Positions 43,427 to 52,154 of a DNA stretch of 64,000 bases are shown here, in pieces. Positions within the stretch are counted from its first letter, which is position 1. Each line of letters opens with the position of its first letter. The notes under the pieces are model-generated. The model had not been told where the DNA came from. It saw nothing but the letters and a program-made list of their open reading frames with translations, and did not search any database. The stretch spans positions 135,254 through 199,253 of the forward strand of contig JACKHA010000001.1 of assembly GCA_020639215.1 (NCBI GenBank), given 5' to 3'. The DNA comes from Phycisphaeraceae bacterium (lineage in GTDB: Bacteria; Planctomycetota; Phycisphaerae; Phycisphaerales; UBA1924). Made by a program: the position numbers and the translations under genes.

Positions 43427-46400
43427 ATGCGACACGATCCCGCTGCGCGCCCGCGCGACCGCCGCCCCCTTGCCCTCCTGGCCTGCCTCGCCGGCTCGGC
43501 CCTGGCCGGGGCGTCTCCAAGCGTTGCCTCGCCCTCCCCAGACACCCAACGAGCGCACACCAAGCAGCCGTCCCGCAACGATCAGGCCGCCCGAACCCTG
43601 AACACCGCCAACGGCCTGCTCCAACGCGGCTTGTTCGACCTGGCCGCCACGGAGTATCGTGCCTTCCTCCAGTCCGCCCCCAACCACGACAGCGCTCCGA
43701 TCGCCCGCTACGGCCTTGGCGTGTGCCTGCACCGCCTGGCCCAGCACGCCGAGGCACTTGAGCAACTCGAGCCCCTCGTCGCGATCAACAACTTCCAGTT
43801 CGCCCGCGAGGTGGACCTGCTCATCGGCACGTGCCGCCTCACACTCGGCGATTACGCCGAGTCGGCCGAGGCCCTGCGGCGCCTGCTCCGGGCCGCCCCG
43901 CGCCACCCCGCGGCGATGGACGCCAGCGCCATGCTCGTCGAGGCCCTCTCGCGGTCCGGCGAGCACGAACAGACCGCCCGCGAGGCCCGCTCGTTCGCCC
44001 AGGCCTGGCCCGACAGCCCGCTCCGCGAGCGCACCGACCTGTTCCTCGCGCTCGCCGAGATGAGCCGGGGCGACGACGCCCAGGCCCAGCGAGTGCTCGA
44101 GGCCTCGCTCGAACGCTTCCCCGCCGGACCGCTGGCCGAGCAGGGCACGCTGCTGCTGGCCCAGTGCCGCCACCGTCGGGGGCTGCTGGGCGAGGCCGCC
44201 GACGCCTACGCCGCGGTCGTCGACGCGGTGCGCGGCCCGCTCGCCGCCGACGCGCTGCTGGGGCTCGGGCAGATCGCCCTGAGCAACAACCGCCTCGACG
44301 ACGCCGCGGCCGCGCTGGACCGCATGCTCCGCGAGTACCCGGATTCGCCGAGCGTGCCCACCGCCAGCCTCGCCCGGGCCCGCGTGAGCATCGAGCAGAA
44401 CGACACGCGTGCCGCGCGCATCCGCCTGGACTCGCTTGAGCAGCGAGGCCCGGACGATCTGCGCGACGACGCGGCGTACTGGCTCGCCAAGTGCGACCTG
44501 CGCGACGACCGCCCCGCCGACGCCGCGGCCCGCCTGGCCCGCGCCGCGGAGGCGTTCGAGGACAGCCCGCTGCGGGCCGAGATGGCGTTCGACCTGGCGA
44601 TCGCGTACGTCCGCGCCGGTGACGACGAGGCGGCCGATGCCGCGCTGCAAGCGTTCCGCGAGGCATACCCGGAGCACGCGCTGGCGTGCGATGCGATGGC
44701 GACCCACGCCGGCGTGCTGCACCGCCTCGGCGAGTACGACGACAGCCGGGAGCTGTGCGAACGGTATTTGCGCGACGCGGCTGACTCTCGCGCCGGCTCG
44801 GGCGCCGGTGCCGGCACCGGCTCCGGTCGCGAGCGCGAGATCGAGTTCCTGCTGGCCGAGAACCGGTATTTGTCGGGCGATCTGGCCCGGGCCGAGCGGG
44901 CTTACGCGCAGTTCATCGAGCGCCACGAGCAAGATTCGAGCGACGCGCCCCAGGCCTCTCGCCTCGACGCCGCCCGGTTCCGCCTGGCGATGTGCGTCTA
45001 CCGCCAGGACCGCCTTGCCGAGGCCGAGCCGTTGCTCGAGCCCGTCGCCGCTCGGGCGGTCCGACGCCCCGCGTTCGCCCCCGCCATCCTCGCACTGGGC
45101 GACGTGAAGTTCCGGCGCGGCGTGTGGGAGCAGGCCGAGACCATCCTCGCCTCGTACCTGGAGATGCGCGATGTCCCATCGCGCGACGATGCCCTCATGA
45201 AGCTCGGCCTGGCCCGGGCCCGCCAGAACAGGCACGCCGAGGCCCTCGACGCGTTCAACACGCTGCGGCGACAGCACCCCGACAGTGTCCACGCCATGCA
45301 GGCCCGCTTCGAGTGCGGCCAGTGTCTGCTCGCGCTGGACCGCAACGCCGAGGCTCGGCGCGAGATGGAGGGCGTCCTGGAAGCGGGGCGCGACTCGCGC
45401 TTCGCCCCGCACGCGCTGATGGCCCTTGGCACGATCGCCCGGCGCGAGGGACGCAACGACGACGCCGCGGCGCTGCTGGGCGAGGCCGCCCGCCTGGGCG
45501 GGGGCGAGCTGGCGGTCGAGGCCGAACTCCAGCGCGGCGAGGCCCTGCTTGGCACCGGCGACCATGCGGGAGCCGCCGAGGTCTTCGACGCGTTCGTCCG
45601 CGCCAACCCGGACTCGGCGCAGCGCCCCGGCGCACAAGCCCGCCTTGCGATCGCGCAGGCCCGCGCCGGCGAGCACCAGCGGGCAATCGATGCGCTGAAC
45701 GCGCTCGGGCGCGACGCGGCCGGCCTCGACGCCCCCACCCGCCACGCGGTGCTCTATGAGGTATCGTGGTGCCACCAGGCGCTCGACGAGCCGCGCGAGG
45801 CCGAGCGCCTGCTCGAAGCCCTTGTCGCCGACGCGCCGCGCGAGCCGCTGCTTGCCCACTCGCTGCTGGCGCTCGGGGGACTCAAGGCGGATGAAGCCGC
45901 GAGCGAGAACGCGGCGTCGACGTCGAGCGACACACGCGGAGCGACGCAGGAAGCCGCGGTCTTTTTCGAGCGTGCCATCGCCGCAGCGGAGGCCGCCGCC
46001 GCGGGCCAGGAGGGCGACGGCGGCACCGCGATCGACGCCGCCGCCATGGCCACCGTCATCGAGCAGGCTTCCTATCGCCTGGGCGCCTGCCGCCTCGAAC
46101 TGGGCGACTTCGCCAGCGCCGCCGACGCCCTCGAACCCTTCGCCGCCACGTTCCGGGACAGCGACCTTCGCGCCTCGGCCCTGGTGCTTCGCGGCGAGGC
46201 GCTGCTCAAGTCCAACCGCGTCCAGCAGGCCGCCGACGCGTTCCAGGCCGTCGTCGACGAGCACCCGGCCAGCGACCAGGTGGGGCCCGCGCTCTTGCGA
46301 TTGGGCGAGTCGCTGGCTGTGCTGCAACTCTGGTCGCGCAGCGAGGCCGCCTTCGCCGCGTGGTTGGAGCGTGAGCCGGGCGACGACGCCGAGGCCGCCC

Positions 46401-46801
46401 TGTGGTTCCAGGCCCGGTTCGGCCAGGGCTGGGCCCGCGAGAACCAGGGGCGGTACGAGGAGGCGATGCGCGACTACGCCCGCGTCGTCGAGCGGCACGA
46501 GGGCCCGACCGCCGCCCGGGCCCAGTTCCAGATCGGCCAGTGCCTGTTCGCCCTGGGTCGCCACGAGGACGCGGCCCGGGAGCTCATCCGCGTGGACATC
46601 CTGTACGCATACCCCGAGTGGTCCGCCGCCGCCCTGTACGAGGCCGGCCGCTGCTTCATGGCGATGGGGCGGACCGCCGAGGCGCGGGCGCAGTTCGAGG
46701 CCGTCCGGCAGCGGTTCGCCGACACGTCGTGGGCCAACCTGGCGGCCCAGCGCCTCGCCGGGGCCGCCCCGGCGCGCACACCGGGACGGAGCCAGAACTA
46801 G
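43427..46801 (+). CDS. Exported TPR protein, CpoB-like
   Basis: The 1124-residue product has a signal peptide (LALLACLAGSALAGASP), preceded by an Arg-rich n-region. The rest is a long tetratricopeptide solenoid from about residue 50 to the end. Clear units are AATEYRAFLQSAPNHDSAPI, AAEALDRMLREYPDSPSV-like pairs and ALDAFNTLRRQHPDSVHAMQ, and the last unit has AQFEVRQRFADTS-type text. In Tol-Pal systems CpoB/YbgF is a periplasmic TPR protein encoded next to the others; this protein is far longer, but its place directly before TolQ and TolR homologues suggests the same kind of scaffold. The gap to tolQ is 77 bases. Confidence 0.85.
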   Translation: MRHDPAARPRDRRPLALLACLAGSALAGASPSVASPSPDTQRAHTKQPSRNDQAARTLNTANGLLQRGLFDLAATEYRAFLQSAPNHDSAPIARYGLGVCLHRLAQHAEALEQLEPLVAINNFQFAREVDLLIGTCRLTLGDYAESAEALRRLLRAAPRHPAAMDASAMLVEALSRSGEHEQTAREARSFAQAWPDSPLRERTDLFLALAEMSRGDDAQAQRVLEASLERFPAGPLAEQGTLLLAQCRHRRGLLGEAADAYAAVVDAVRGPLAADALLGLGQIALSNNRLDDAAAALDRMLREYPDSPSVPTASLARARVSIEQNDTRAARIRLDSLEQRGPDDLRDDAAYWLAKCDLRDDRPADAAARLARAAEAFEDSPLRAEMAFDLAIAYVRAGDDEAADAALQAFREAYPEHALACDAMATHAGVLHRLGEYDDSRELCERYLRDAADSRAGSGAGAGTGSGREREIEFLLAENRYLSGDLARAERAYAQFIERHEQDSSDAPQASRLDAARFRLAMCVYRQDRLAEAEPLLEPVAARAVRRPAFAPAILALGDVKFRRGVWEQAETILASYLEMRDVPSRDDALMKLGLARARQNRHAEALDAFNTLRRQHPDSVHAMQARFECGQCLLALDRNAEARREMEGVLEAGRDSRFAPHALMALGTIARREGRNDDAAALLGEAARLGGGELAVEAELQRGEALLGTGDHAGAAEVFDAFVRANPDSAQRPGAQARLAIAQARAGEHQRAIDALNALGRDAAGLDAPTRHAVLYEVSWCHQALDEPREAERLLEALVADAPREPLLAHSLLALGGLKADEAASENAASTSSDTRGATQEAAVFFERAIAAAEAAAAGQEGDGGTAIDAAAMATVIEQASYRLGACRLELGDFASAADALEPFAATFRDSDLRASALVLRGEALLKSNRVQQAADAFQAVVDEHPASDQVGPALLRLGESLAVLQLWSRSEAAFAAWLEREPGDDAEAALWFQARFGQGWARENQGRYEEAMRDYARVVERHEGPTAARAQFQIGQCLFALGRHEDAARELIRVDILYAYPEWSAAALYEAGRCFMAMGRTAEARAQFEAVRQRFADTSWANLAAQRLAGAAPARTPGRSQN

Positions 46802-46878
46802 ACGGCACGCCGCCGCCCAAGGCGACACCGACGCCCCCCGATTCCACGGTTCCGAGGCAAGCAGAAAGGACGTTCCGC

Positions 46879-47664
46879 ATGCTGCTCACACTGCTCGCCA
46901 CGACCGGCCAGGCGACGCCCGCCGCGGCCGCCGCCGAGGCGGCCAACAGCGCCGGCATCAACTCGATCTGGGATTTCATCGAAAAGGGCGGCCTGGTGAT
47001 GATCCCGATCGGGCTGTGCTCGATCCTGGTGATCGCGGTCGTCGTCGAGCGCCTCGTCACGCTCCGGCGGGCCAGCATCATCCCGCGGCCGTTTGTCGAG
47101 GGCCTCACCGGCGCCCTCGAGAACGGCGACATCGACGGCGCGGCGTCCCTGTGCGAGAAGGACAAGAGCCCCATCGCCCGCATCGCCGCCGCCGGGCTCA
47201 AGCGGGTGGGTCGCAGCGGCGAGCAGATCGAGAAGGGCGTCGCCGAGGCCGGCCTGTGGGAGGTCCGGCGCCTCCGCAAGAACGTGCGGATCCTGCAGGT
47301 CATCGGCGCCATCGCCCCGCTTCTGGGCCTCTTGGGCACGATCTTCGGCATGATCCAGGCGTTCCAGACCGTCGCGACCTCCGCCGATGCGCTGGGGCGG
47401 ACCGAGCTGCTGGCCAAGGGCATCTACGAGGCGATGATCACCACGGCCGCGGGCCTGTGCGTGGCCATCCCGTCGGTCATCGGGTTCCACTGGATCAACG
47501 GGCGGATCGACGGGCTGGTCGCGGAGATGGACCGGATCTGCGTGGACCTGGTCGAACGCGTCGCGCAGCGCGGAGGAGCAGCCCCGGCCCGCCCCACGTC
47601 CCATGCCAACGGCGTCGCCACGCCCGCGTCGCCGGCCAAGCCCGCCGTCGCCGCGTCGGCCTAA
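46879..47664 (+). CDS. TolQ/ExbB/MotA family proton-channel subunit
   Basis: The 261-residue product is an inner-membrane protein with an N-terminal periplasmic stretch and a first helix (LVMIPIGLCSILVIAVVVER). A large cytoplasmic loop follows (about 65-135). Two more helices carry the family signature: IGAIAPLLGLLGTIFGMIQ and GIYEAMITTAAGLCVAIPSV. With the ExbD homologue next door it should form a proton-driven motor that energises a TonB- or TolA-type protein. The Gly-Thr pair and the TTAAGL threonines match residues that face the ion path in ExbB and TolQ. Confidence 0.94.
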   Translation: MLLTLLATTGQATPAAAAAEAANSAGINSIWDFIEKGGLVMIPIGLCSILVIAVVVERLVTLRRASIIPRPFVEGLTGALENGDIDGAASLCEKDKSPIARIAAAGLKRVGRSGEQIEKGVAEAGLWEVRRLRKNVRILQVIGAIAPLLGLLGTIFGMIQAFQTVATSADALGRTELLAKGIYEAMITTAAGLCVAIPSVIGFHWINGRIDGLVAEMDRICVDLVERVAQRGGAAPARPTSHANGVATPASPAKPAVAASA

Positions 47665-47701
47665 CCCGACCGTTCGCCTGAAGTCCCGCGGAGCATCCAC
47701 C

Positions 47702-48115
47702 ATGCTGATGGACAAGGCCGAGAGCGACAGCGGGATGCACGTGGATCTGACTCCCGTGATCGACATGGTCTTCCTGCTGCTCATCTTCTTCCTGGTCGCG
47801 ACGACGTTCCAGCAGGCCGAGCGTGAGATGCGCATCGCCCTGCCCGCCGCCGAGGCCTCGGGACCGATCAGCATCGCCCTGCGCGAGATCGTGATCAACG
47901 TCGACGAGGCCGGCGCGATCATCGTCGGCGGGCGCACGATCAGTGAGGACGACCTCCGCACGATGGTCACCGAGGCCGTCCGCGCCAACCCGGAGCAGAA
48001 AGTCTCGGTCCGGGCCGACCAAGGCGCGGCGTACGGCACGGTCGCCCGCGTGCTGGACATCTGCAAGGCCGCGGGCGCCGACCAGCCGTTCCTCGACACC
48101 GTTCCGATCCGCTGA
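47702..48115 (+). CDS. TolR/ExbD family protein
   Basis: The 137-residue product has one N-terminal membrane helix with the family's essential Asp in LTPVIDMVFLLLIFFLVAT (Asp about residue 21). A periplasmic domain follows (about 45-137) with IVINVDEAGAIIVGGRTIS and VSVRADQGAAYGTVARVLDI, the ExbD/TolR fold. It is the rotor-like partner of the upstream TolQ/ExbB. The start is the ATG at 47702, 37 bases after the tolQ stop. Confidence 0.94.
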   Translation: MLMDKAESDSGMHVDLTPVIDMVFLLLIFFLVATTFQQAEREMRIALPAAEASGPISIALREIVINVDEAGAIIVGGRTISEDDLRTMVTEAVRANPEQKVSVRADQGAAYGTVARVLDICKAAGADQPFLDTVPIR

Positions 48116-48151
48116 GGCCAACCGACCCGCCGCCGACCCACGTTGGGCCGC

Positions 48152-51100
48152 ATGATGCGCGACACCACCACGGCAACCCTCGCTGGCATCGTCGGCACGC
48201 TCGTGCTGGTCGTCGCCGGTGCGCTGGCGTGGCAGTTCGCGTCGACCCGCGGCCAGGTCGTGACCGACGGCTCGCGGATCCGTGTCGCCGCCGACGACGC
48301 GCCGGTCCGCGAGGTGCTCTGGGAACCCGCCGACATCCTGCCAGACTGGATCAACGACCCCGGCGTGCCGGGCGACGCCGGGCGGGGCGAGGAGAACTAC
48401 GAGCCGCGTCTCACCAATGACGGCAACCGCTTGCTGTTCGTCCGGGGGCGGGCCGGCGGCGGGGCCGACCTGTTCGGGGCCGAGCGCACGCGCGATGGCT
48501 GGGGCGAGCCGTTCCCGCTCGCGTCCATCAACACCGAAGACGCCGACGAACTCGGCCCGGCCCTCACGGGCGACGGGCGCACGCTGTATTTCTATTCCGA
48601 TCGGGCCGGGGGTCAGGGTGGCTACGACCTCTGGCTCGTGCGCCGCCTCGACGACCCAGAGGCGAGCCTGCGCGACGCCGAGTGGGGCGAGGCCCAGAAC
48701 CTCGGGCCGCTGGTCAACAGCGCGTACAACGACTACGCCCCCGCGCCATCGCCCGACGGCGCGACGCTCTACTTCGCCTCCAACCGCCCGCTGCCGGAAG
48801 AGCAGACGCACGACCCAAGCGACAACTGGCCCGCGACCGTGCGCGAGCAGATCGAGCGACGGACGTACGACCTGTACGCCGCCCCGCTTACGCCCCGCGG
48901 GCACGCGCTGGCCGAGCGTCTCGCGGCCCTGTGCACCGACGCCAACGAGGGCACGCCCGCGGTGAGCCCCGCCGGCGACTTCCTGTATTTCGCCTCGGAC
49001 CGGGCCGGCGGCGCGGGCGGGCTGGACATCTACCGCGCTCGACTGCGCGACGGCGTCGCGCCCCGGGCCGAGGCCCTGGGCTGGCCCATCAACACGCCGG
49101 CGAACGAACTCGACCCCGCGCTGTCGATGCACGGCTTTGCGCTGCACTTCTCCTCCGATCGGGCGCCGACCCCGGAGCATGCGGAAACCGATGGCGACTC
49201 GACCGGGACCGATGGGGCGACATCGGCCGAGCGTCCGCACGCGTACGCGATCTACTCCACCGTCTCCCGCGAGGTGTTCCGCGAGCGTGACCCGGTGCTG
49301 GCCGGGTTCGACTGGGCCGCGGCGTGGGGCGCGATCTGGCCCTGGCTGCTGCTGCTGGCGTTGCTCTTGCTTTTGCTCCTGTTGCTGCGCCGGTTCCTGC
49401 GCGACGAAGACCTCAAGCGCCGCTGGCGGACGCTGAGCCTGCTCGCCAAGTGCCTGATCCTGTCGCTGCTGCTGCACGCGCTGCTGGCGGCCCTGTTCAC
49501 GGTCTGGTATGTCTCGGGCACGCTGGGCGGGGCGCTCCGCAGCGCGGGCGGCACGCGCGTGGCGCTGGTCTCGCGCAGCGTCGGGTCCGACCTGGCCTCG
49601 CAGATCCGCGGCAACCTCACCGAGGTCTCGTTCGAGGCCCAGCGGACCGAGGCCCAGCGCGCGCGGCCCGATGTGCCATCGGAGGCCCGGCTCGTGCAGG
49701 CGTCGCTGGAGGCCCAGCGGGTCGAGGCCCGCGAGGCCCGCATGGACTCGACACCGATCGAGATGGGCGAGTCGATGCCCGAGGCCCAGGCGCCCCGCTT
49801 CACGATGCGCGAGGTCGAGGCGGCGGCGAACGAGGCGCGGGAACTGGCGACGCCGGAGGCCAGCGCGGGCGAATCGGCGGCCGAATCCGAGTACCGGCCG
49901 CAGTCGCAGCGTGCGCCGGCTGCGGTGTCTCGTGAAGCGATCGCGCCATCGGCGGGTGCCGCGGCGGCCACGTTCGAGACCGAATCCGTGCCGCTGACGG
50001 ACCGCCCGCTGGCGACCGAGGCGGCGTCGAGCCACGGCGCCGCGCCCGCGGTCGAGGCGGCCCGGCGCAGCGACGTTTCGCTGGAGTTGGCGGTGCGCGA
50101 CGCGACCGGACAGGAGGTCGCGACGCCGCAGGCTGCGACGGCACAGGCGGGCGGCGAGGCGGCGATGCCAACTGAGCCGCCCGGCACGAGCACACCGGTG
50201 CCGCGTGGCGGGGCGGACCCGACGCCCTCGTCGGGGGCGTCGCGGGCTTCGATCCAGGTCGAGTCGGTCCCAACGCAAGACGCGAGGCTGGCGTCGAGAG
50301 AGGCAGATGGCACGAGCGATGCGCACACGGCGCGCGTCGCGGTCCGGGCCGGCGGATCGGCGAGCGCAGTCGAGATCGAGCCGGCCACATCCGCCCCCGG
50401 AGTCTCCACGCCGATCGCAACCGAAGGGCGGGCCCGAGCCGAGGAGTCGCTCGCCGTCCGGTCGGTCCGCGCGGAGGTCGCCCAGGGCACGACCCAGCTG
50501 CCGAACTCGGCCGCAAGCACATCGGCGCGATCGGCCAGGCTCGAGCCGCAACAGGCGATGGCCAGTGAGGAGCGGTCGGTCGCGGCGACGGAGCGCGACG
50601 CCCCGGCCGCGCCGTCGGAGCGGGTGGTCGACGGACCGCGGGTGGCGGCGGGTGTGGACATCCCGAGCGGCGTCGCAACTGTTGCGACGGCGCTGCCGAG
50701 CGCGTCCGACAGCGCCGCGGTGCCGGAGGAGGCCTTGGCTGTTCGAGCCGCCCCTAGCGACGGCGCGCGGACGGATCGGCAGAGCGTCGATGCTCCGGCG
50801 AGGACTGTGGCTGGTTCGGCGACACTGACGCCCGAAACCGTTGTCCAGGATGCTGGCGCGACGAGCCTCGCAATTCGAAGTGCTCAGCCGATCGAGCCAT
50901 CGTCGGTCCCCGCGATGGACGCTCCGTCCAACGCGGCCGTCGCGGTGGACCTGGGCCAAGCGACGCCGGCGATTTCAATCGACCTGCCGACCGCATCCGA
51001 CGCCGGCACTCGGGGCGACGAGGCGGAGCATCCGCCCGCGGCGCGAACCGCAGCGGGCGAATCCGTCGCCCGCGCGGACGTGGGGCCGCTCGCGCAGCTC

Positions 51101-52075
51101 GAGGTCGGCGTCGGAGGATCGGCGGCGTTGATGCCCGAGCGTGCCCCGCCGCAGAGCGACGATCGCGCGTCGCTGGCGACGAGCGATGATCGCGCGGGCG
51201 AAGCGAGCACGCGGTCGCCGATCGGTCCGCAGACGCCCCCGACGCCGCGCCTGGCGCTCGACACGCAGATCGCACCGATCACGATGCCGACGCTGGCGCT
51301 CCCAGTCTTCACGGAGGAACCGCCCGCGCCCGACCCAGGCGAAGCACTTGGAACGCTCGCGGGCGTCGTGCGGGACGAGGCCACGGGCGAGCCGATCCAG
51401 CACGCCCGGGTTCGTCTCGACGTCACCGATGGCCCGCCCGCCACGGCCCGGACCGACGCACGCGGGCGGTACGAACTTGTCGTGCCGCGGGGGATCCCGA
51501 ACAACGTCGCGGTATCAGTGGCCGCACGGGGCTACACGCCGGCGTCGATCAACGTGCCGGCGGATGACATTGCGCGGGCCGAGCGGCGCGGGCGTCCGCT
51601 CGAGCGCGACTTCGAACTCTCGCCGCTCGACTGGGCGGTGGTCGCGATCGAGGATGACCCCGAGGTCCACCACCTTGGCAACGACGAGTTCACGGGCCAG
51701 ATCAACAGCCAGTTCCAGCGGTCCAGCGAGGGGCTGGTCTGGACGCGCGAGTTCTCGCTCGCGGGCGGGCAGATCGGCGCGGCCATCCGGGCCGCCGAAC
51801 TCGTGCTGCTCGCCAAGGGCGCCCAAGCCGACAACCCGATCCGGATCAACGGGCGGATGGTCGCGGGGCGGATCGTGGACACGCCGCGCGACGGATCGTT
51901 CGGCGAGATGGTGTTCCCGTTCCCCACGGACTGGCTGCGCGAGGGCGCCAACACCATCGAGATCCGATCGGTGCGGGGCAGCAACGACCTGGACGACTTC
52001 GAGTTTGTCAACGTGCGCGTGCGCCTGCGACCCACCGGGCTGGTGGAAGAGCGGCTCGAGCGGGCGATCAAGTGA
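48152..52075 (+). CDS. TolA-TolB-like hybrid protein
   Basis: A 1307-residue protein. A membrane helix at about residues 9-30 leads to a PD40/TolB-like propeller region (about 60-385), with blades such as EPRLTNDGNRLLFVRGR, GPALTGDGRTLYFYSDRAGG and TPAVSPAGDFLYFASDR. A second helix follows at about 392-415, then a short basic loop and a third helix with Ser438-x3-His442 in LILSLLLHALLAALF. That S-x3-H pattern marks the TolA and TonB helix that engages TolQ/ExbB. A Thr/Ala/Glu-rich linker of about 600 residues could span the periplasm. Near residue 1070 a carboxypeptidase-regulatory-like domain begins (LAGVVRDEATGEPIQHARVR), and a last beta domain follows. I chose the ATG at 48152; a TTG nine bases earlier is the alternative. 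Confidence 0.82.
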   Translation: MMRDTTTATLAGIVGTLVLVVAGALAWQFASTRGQVVTDGSRIRVAADDAPVREVLWEPADILPDWINDPGVPGDAGRGEENYEPRLTNDGNRLLFVRGRAGGGADLFGAERTRDGWGEPFPLASINTEDADELGPALTGDGRTLYFYSDRAGGQGGYDLWLVRRLDDPEASLRDAEWGEAQNLGPLVNSAYNDYAPAPSPDGATLYFASNRPLPEEQTHDPSDNWPATVREQIERRTYDLYAAPLTPRGHALAERLAALCTDANEGTPAVSPAGDFLYFASDRAGGAGGLDIYRARLRDGVAPRAEALGWPINTPANELDPALSMHGFALHFSSDRAPTPEHAETDGDSTGTDGATSAERPHAYAIYSTVSREVFRERDPVLAGFDWAAAWGAIWPWLLLLALLLLLLLLLRRFLRDEDLKRRWRTLSLLAKCLILSLLLHALLAALFTVWYVSGTLGGALRSAGGTRVALVSRSVGSDLASQIRGNLTEVSFEAQRTEAQRARPDVPSEARLVQASLEAQRVEAREARMDSTPIEMGESMPEAQAPRFTMREVEAAANEARELATPEASAGESAAESEYRPQSQRAPAAVSREAIAPSAGAAAATFETESVPLTDRPLATEAASSHGAAPAVEAARRSDVSLELAVRDATGQEVATPQAATAQAGGEAAMPTEPPGTSTPVPRGGADPTPSSGASRASIQVESVPTQDARLASREADGTSDAHTARVAVRAGGSASAVEIEPATSAPGVSTPIATEGRARAEESLAVRSVRAEVAQGTTQLPNSAASTSARSARLEPQQAMASEERSVAATERDAPAAPSERVVDGPRVAAGVDIPSGVATVATALPSASDSAAVPEEALAVRAAPSDGARTDRQSVDAPARTVAGSATLTPETVVQDAGATSLAIRSAQPIEPSSVPAMDAPSNAAVAVDLGQATPAISIDLPTASDAGTRGDEAEHPPAARTAAGESVARADVGPLAQLEVGVGGSAALMPERAPPQSDDRASLATSDDRAGEASTRSPIGPQTPPTPRLALDTQIAPITMPTLALPVFTEEPPAPDPGEALGTLAGVVRDEATGEPIQHARVRLDVTDGPPATARTDARGRYELVVPRGIPNNVAVSVAARGYTPASINVPADDIARAERRGRPLERDFELSPLDWAVVAIEDDPEVHHLGNDEFTGQINSQFQRSSEGLVWTREFSLAGGQIGAAIRAAELVLLAKGAQADNPIRINGRMVAGRIVDTPRDGSFGEMVFPFPTDWLREGANTIEIRSVRGSNDLDDFEFVNVRVRLRPTGLVEERLERAIK

Positions 52076-52154
52076 GCCTCGCGAGCGGAACCTCCGGGGA
52101 CTTGTCGCCCATCGGGAGGCGGGCCGCAAAGCGTTCAGCGGAACGGGGTCGGGG

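Noticed and set aside
42305..46828. A long open reading frame of 1507 codons on the minus strand
   Set aside because: It is antisense to the M56 and TPR genes, which have clear family motifs and signal peptides. High GC content keeps the opposite frame open. Its text has no domain.
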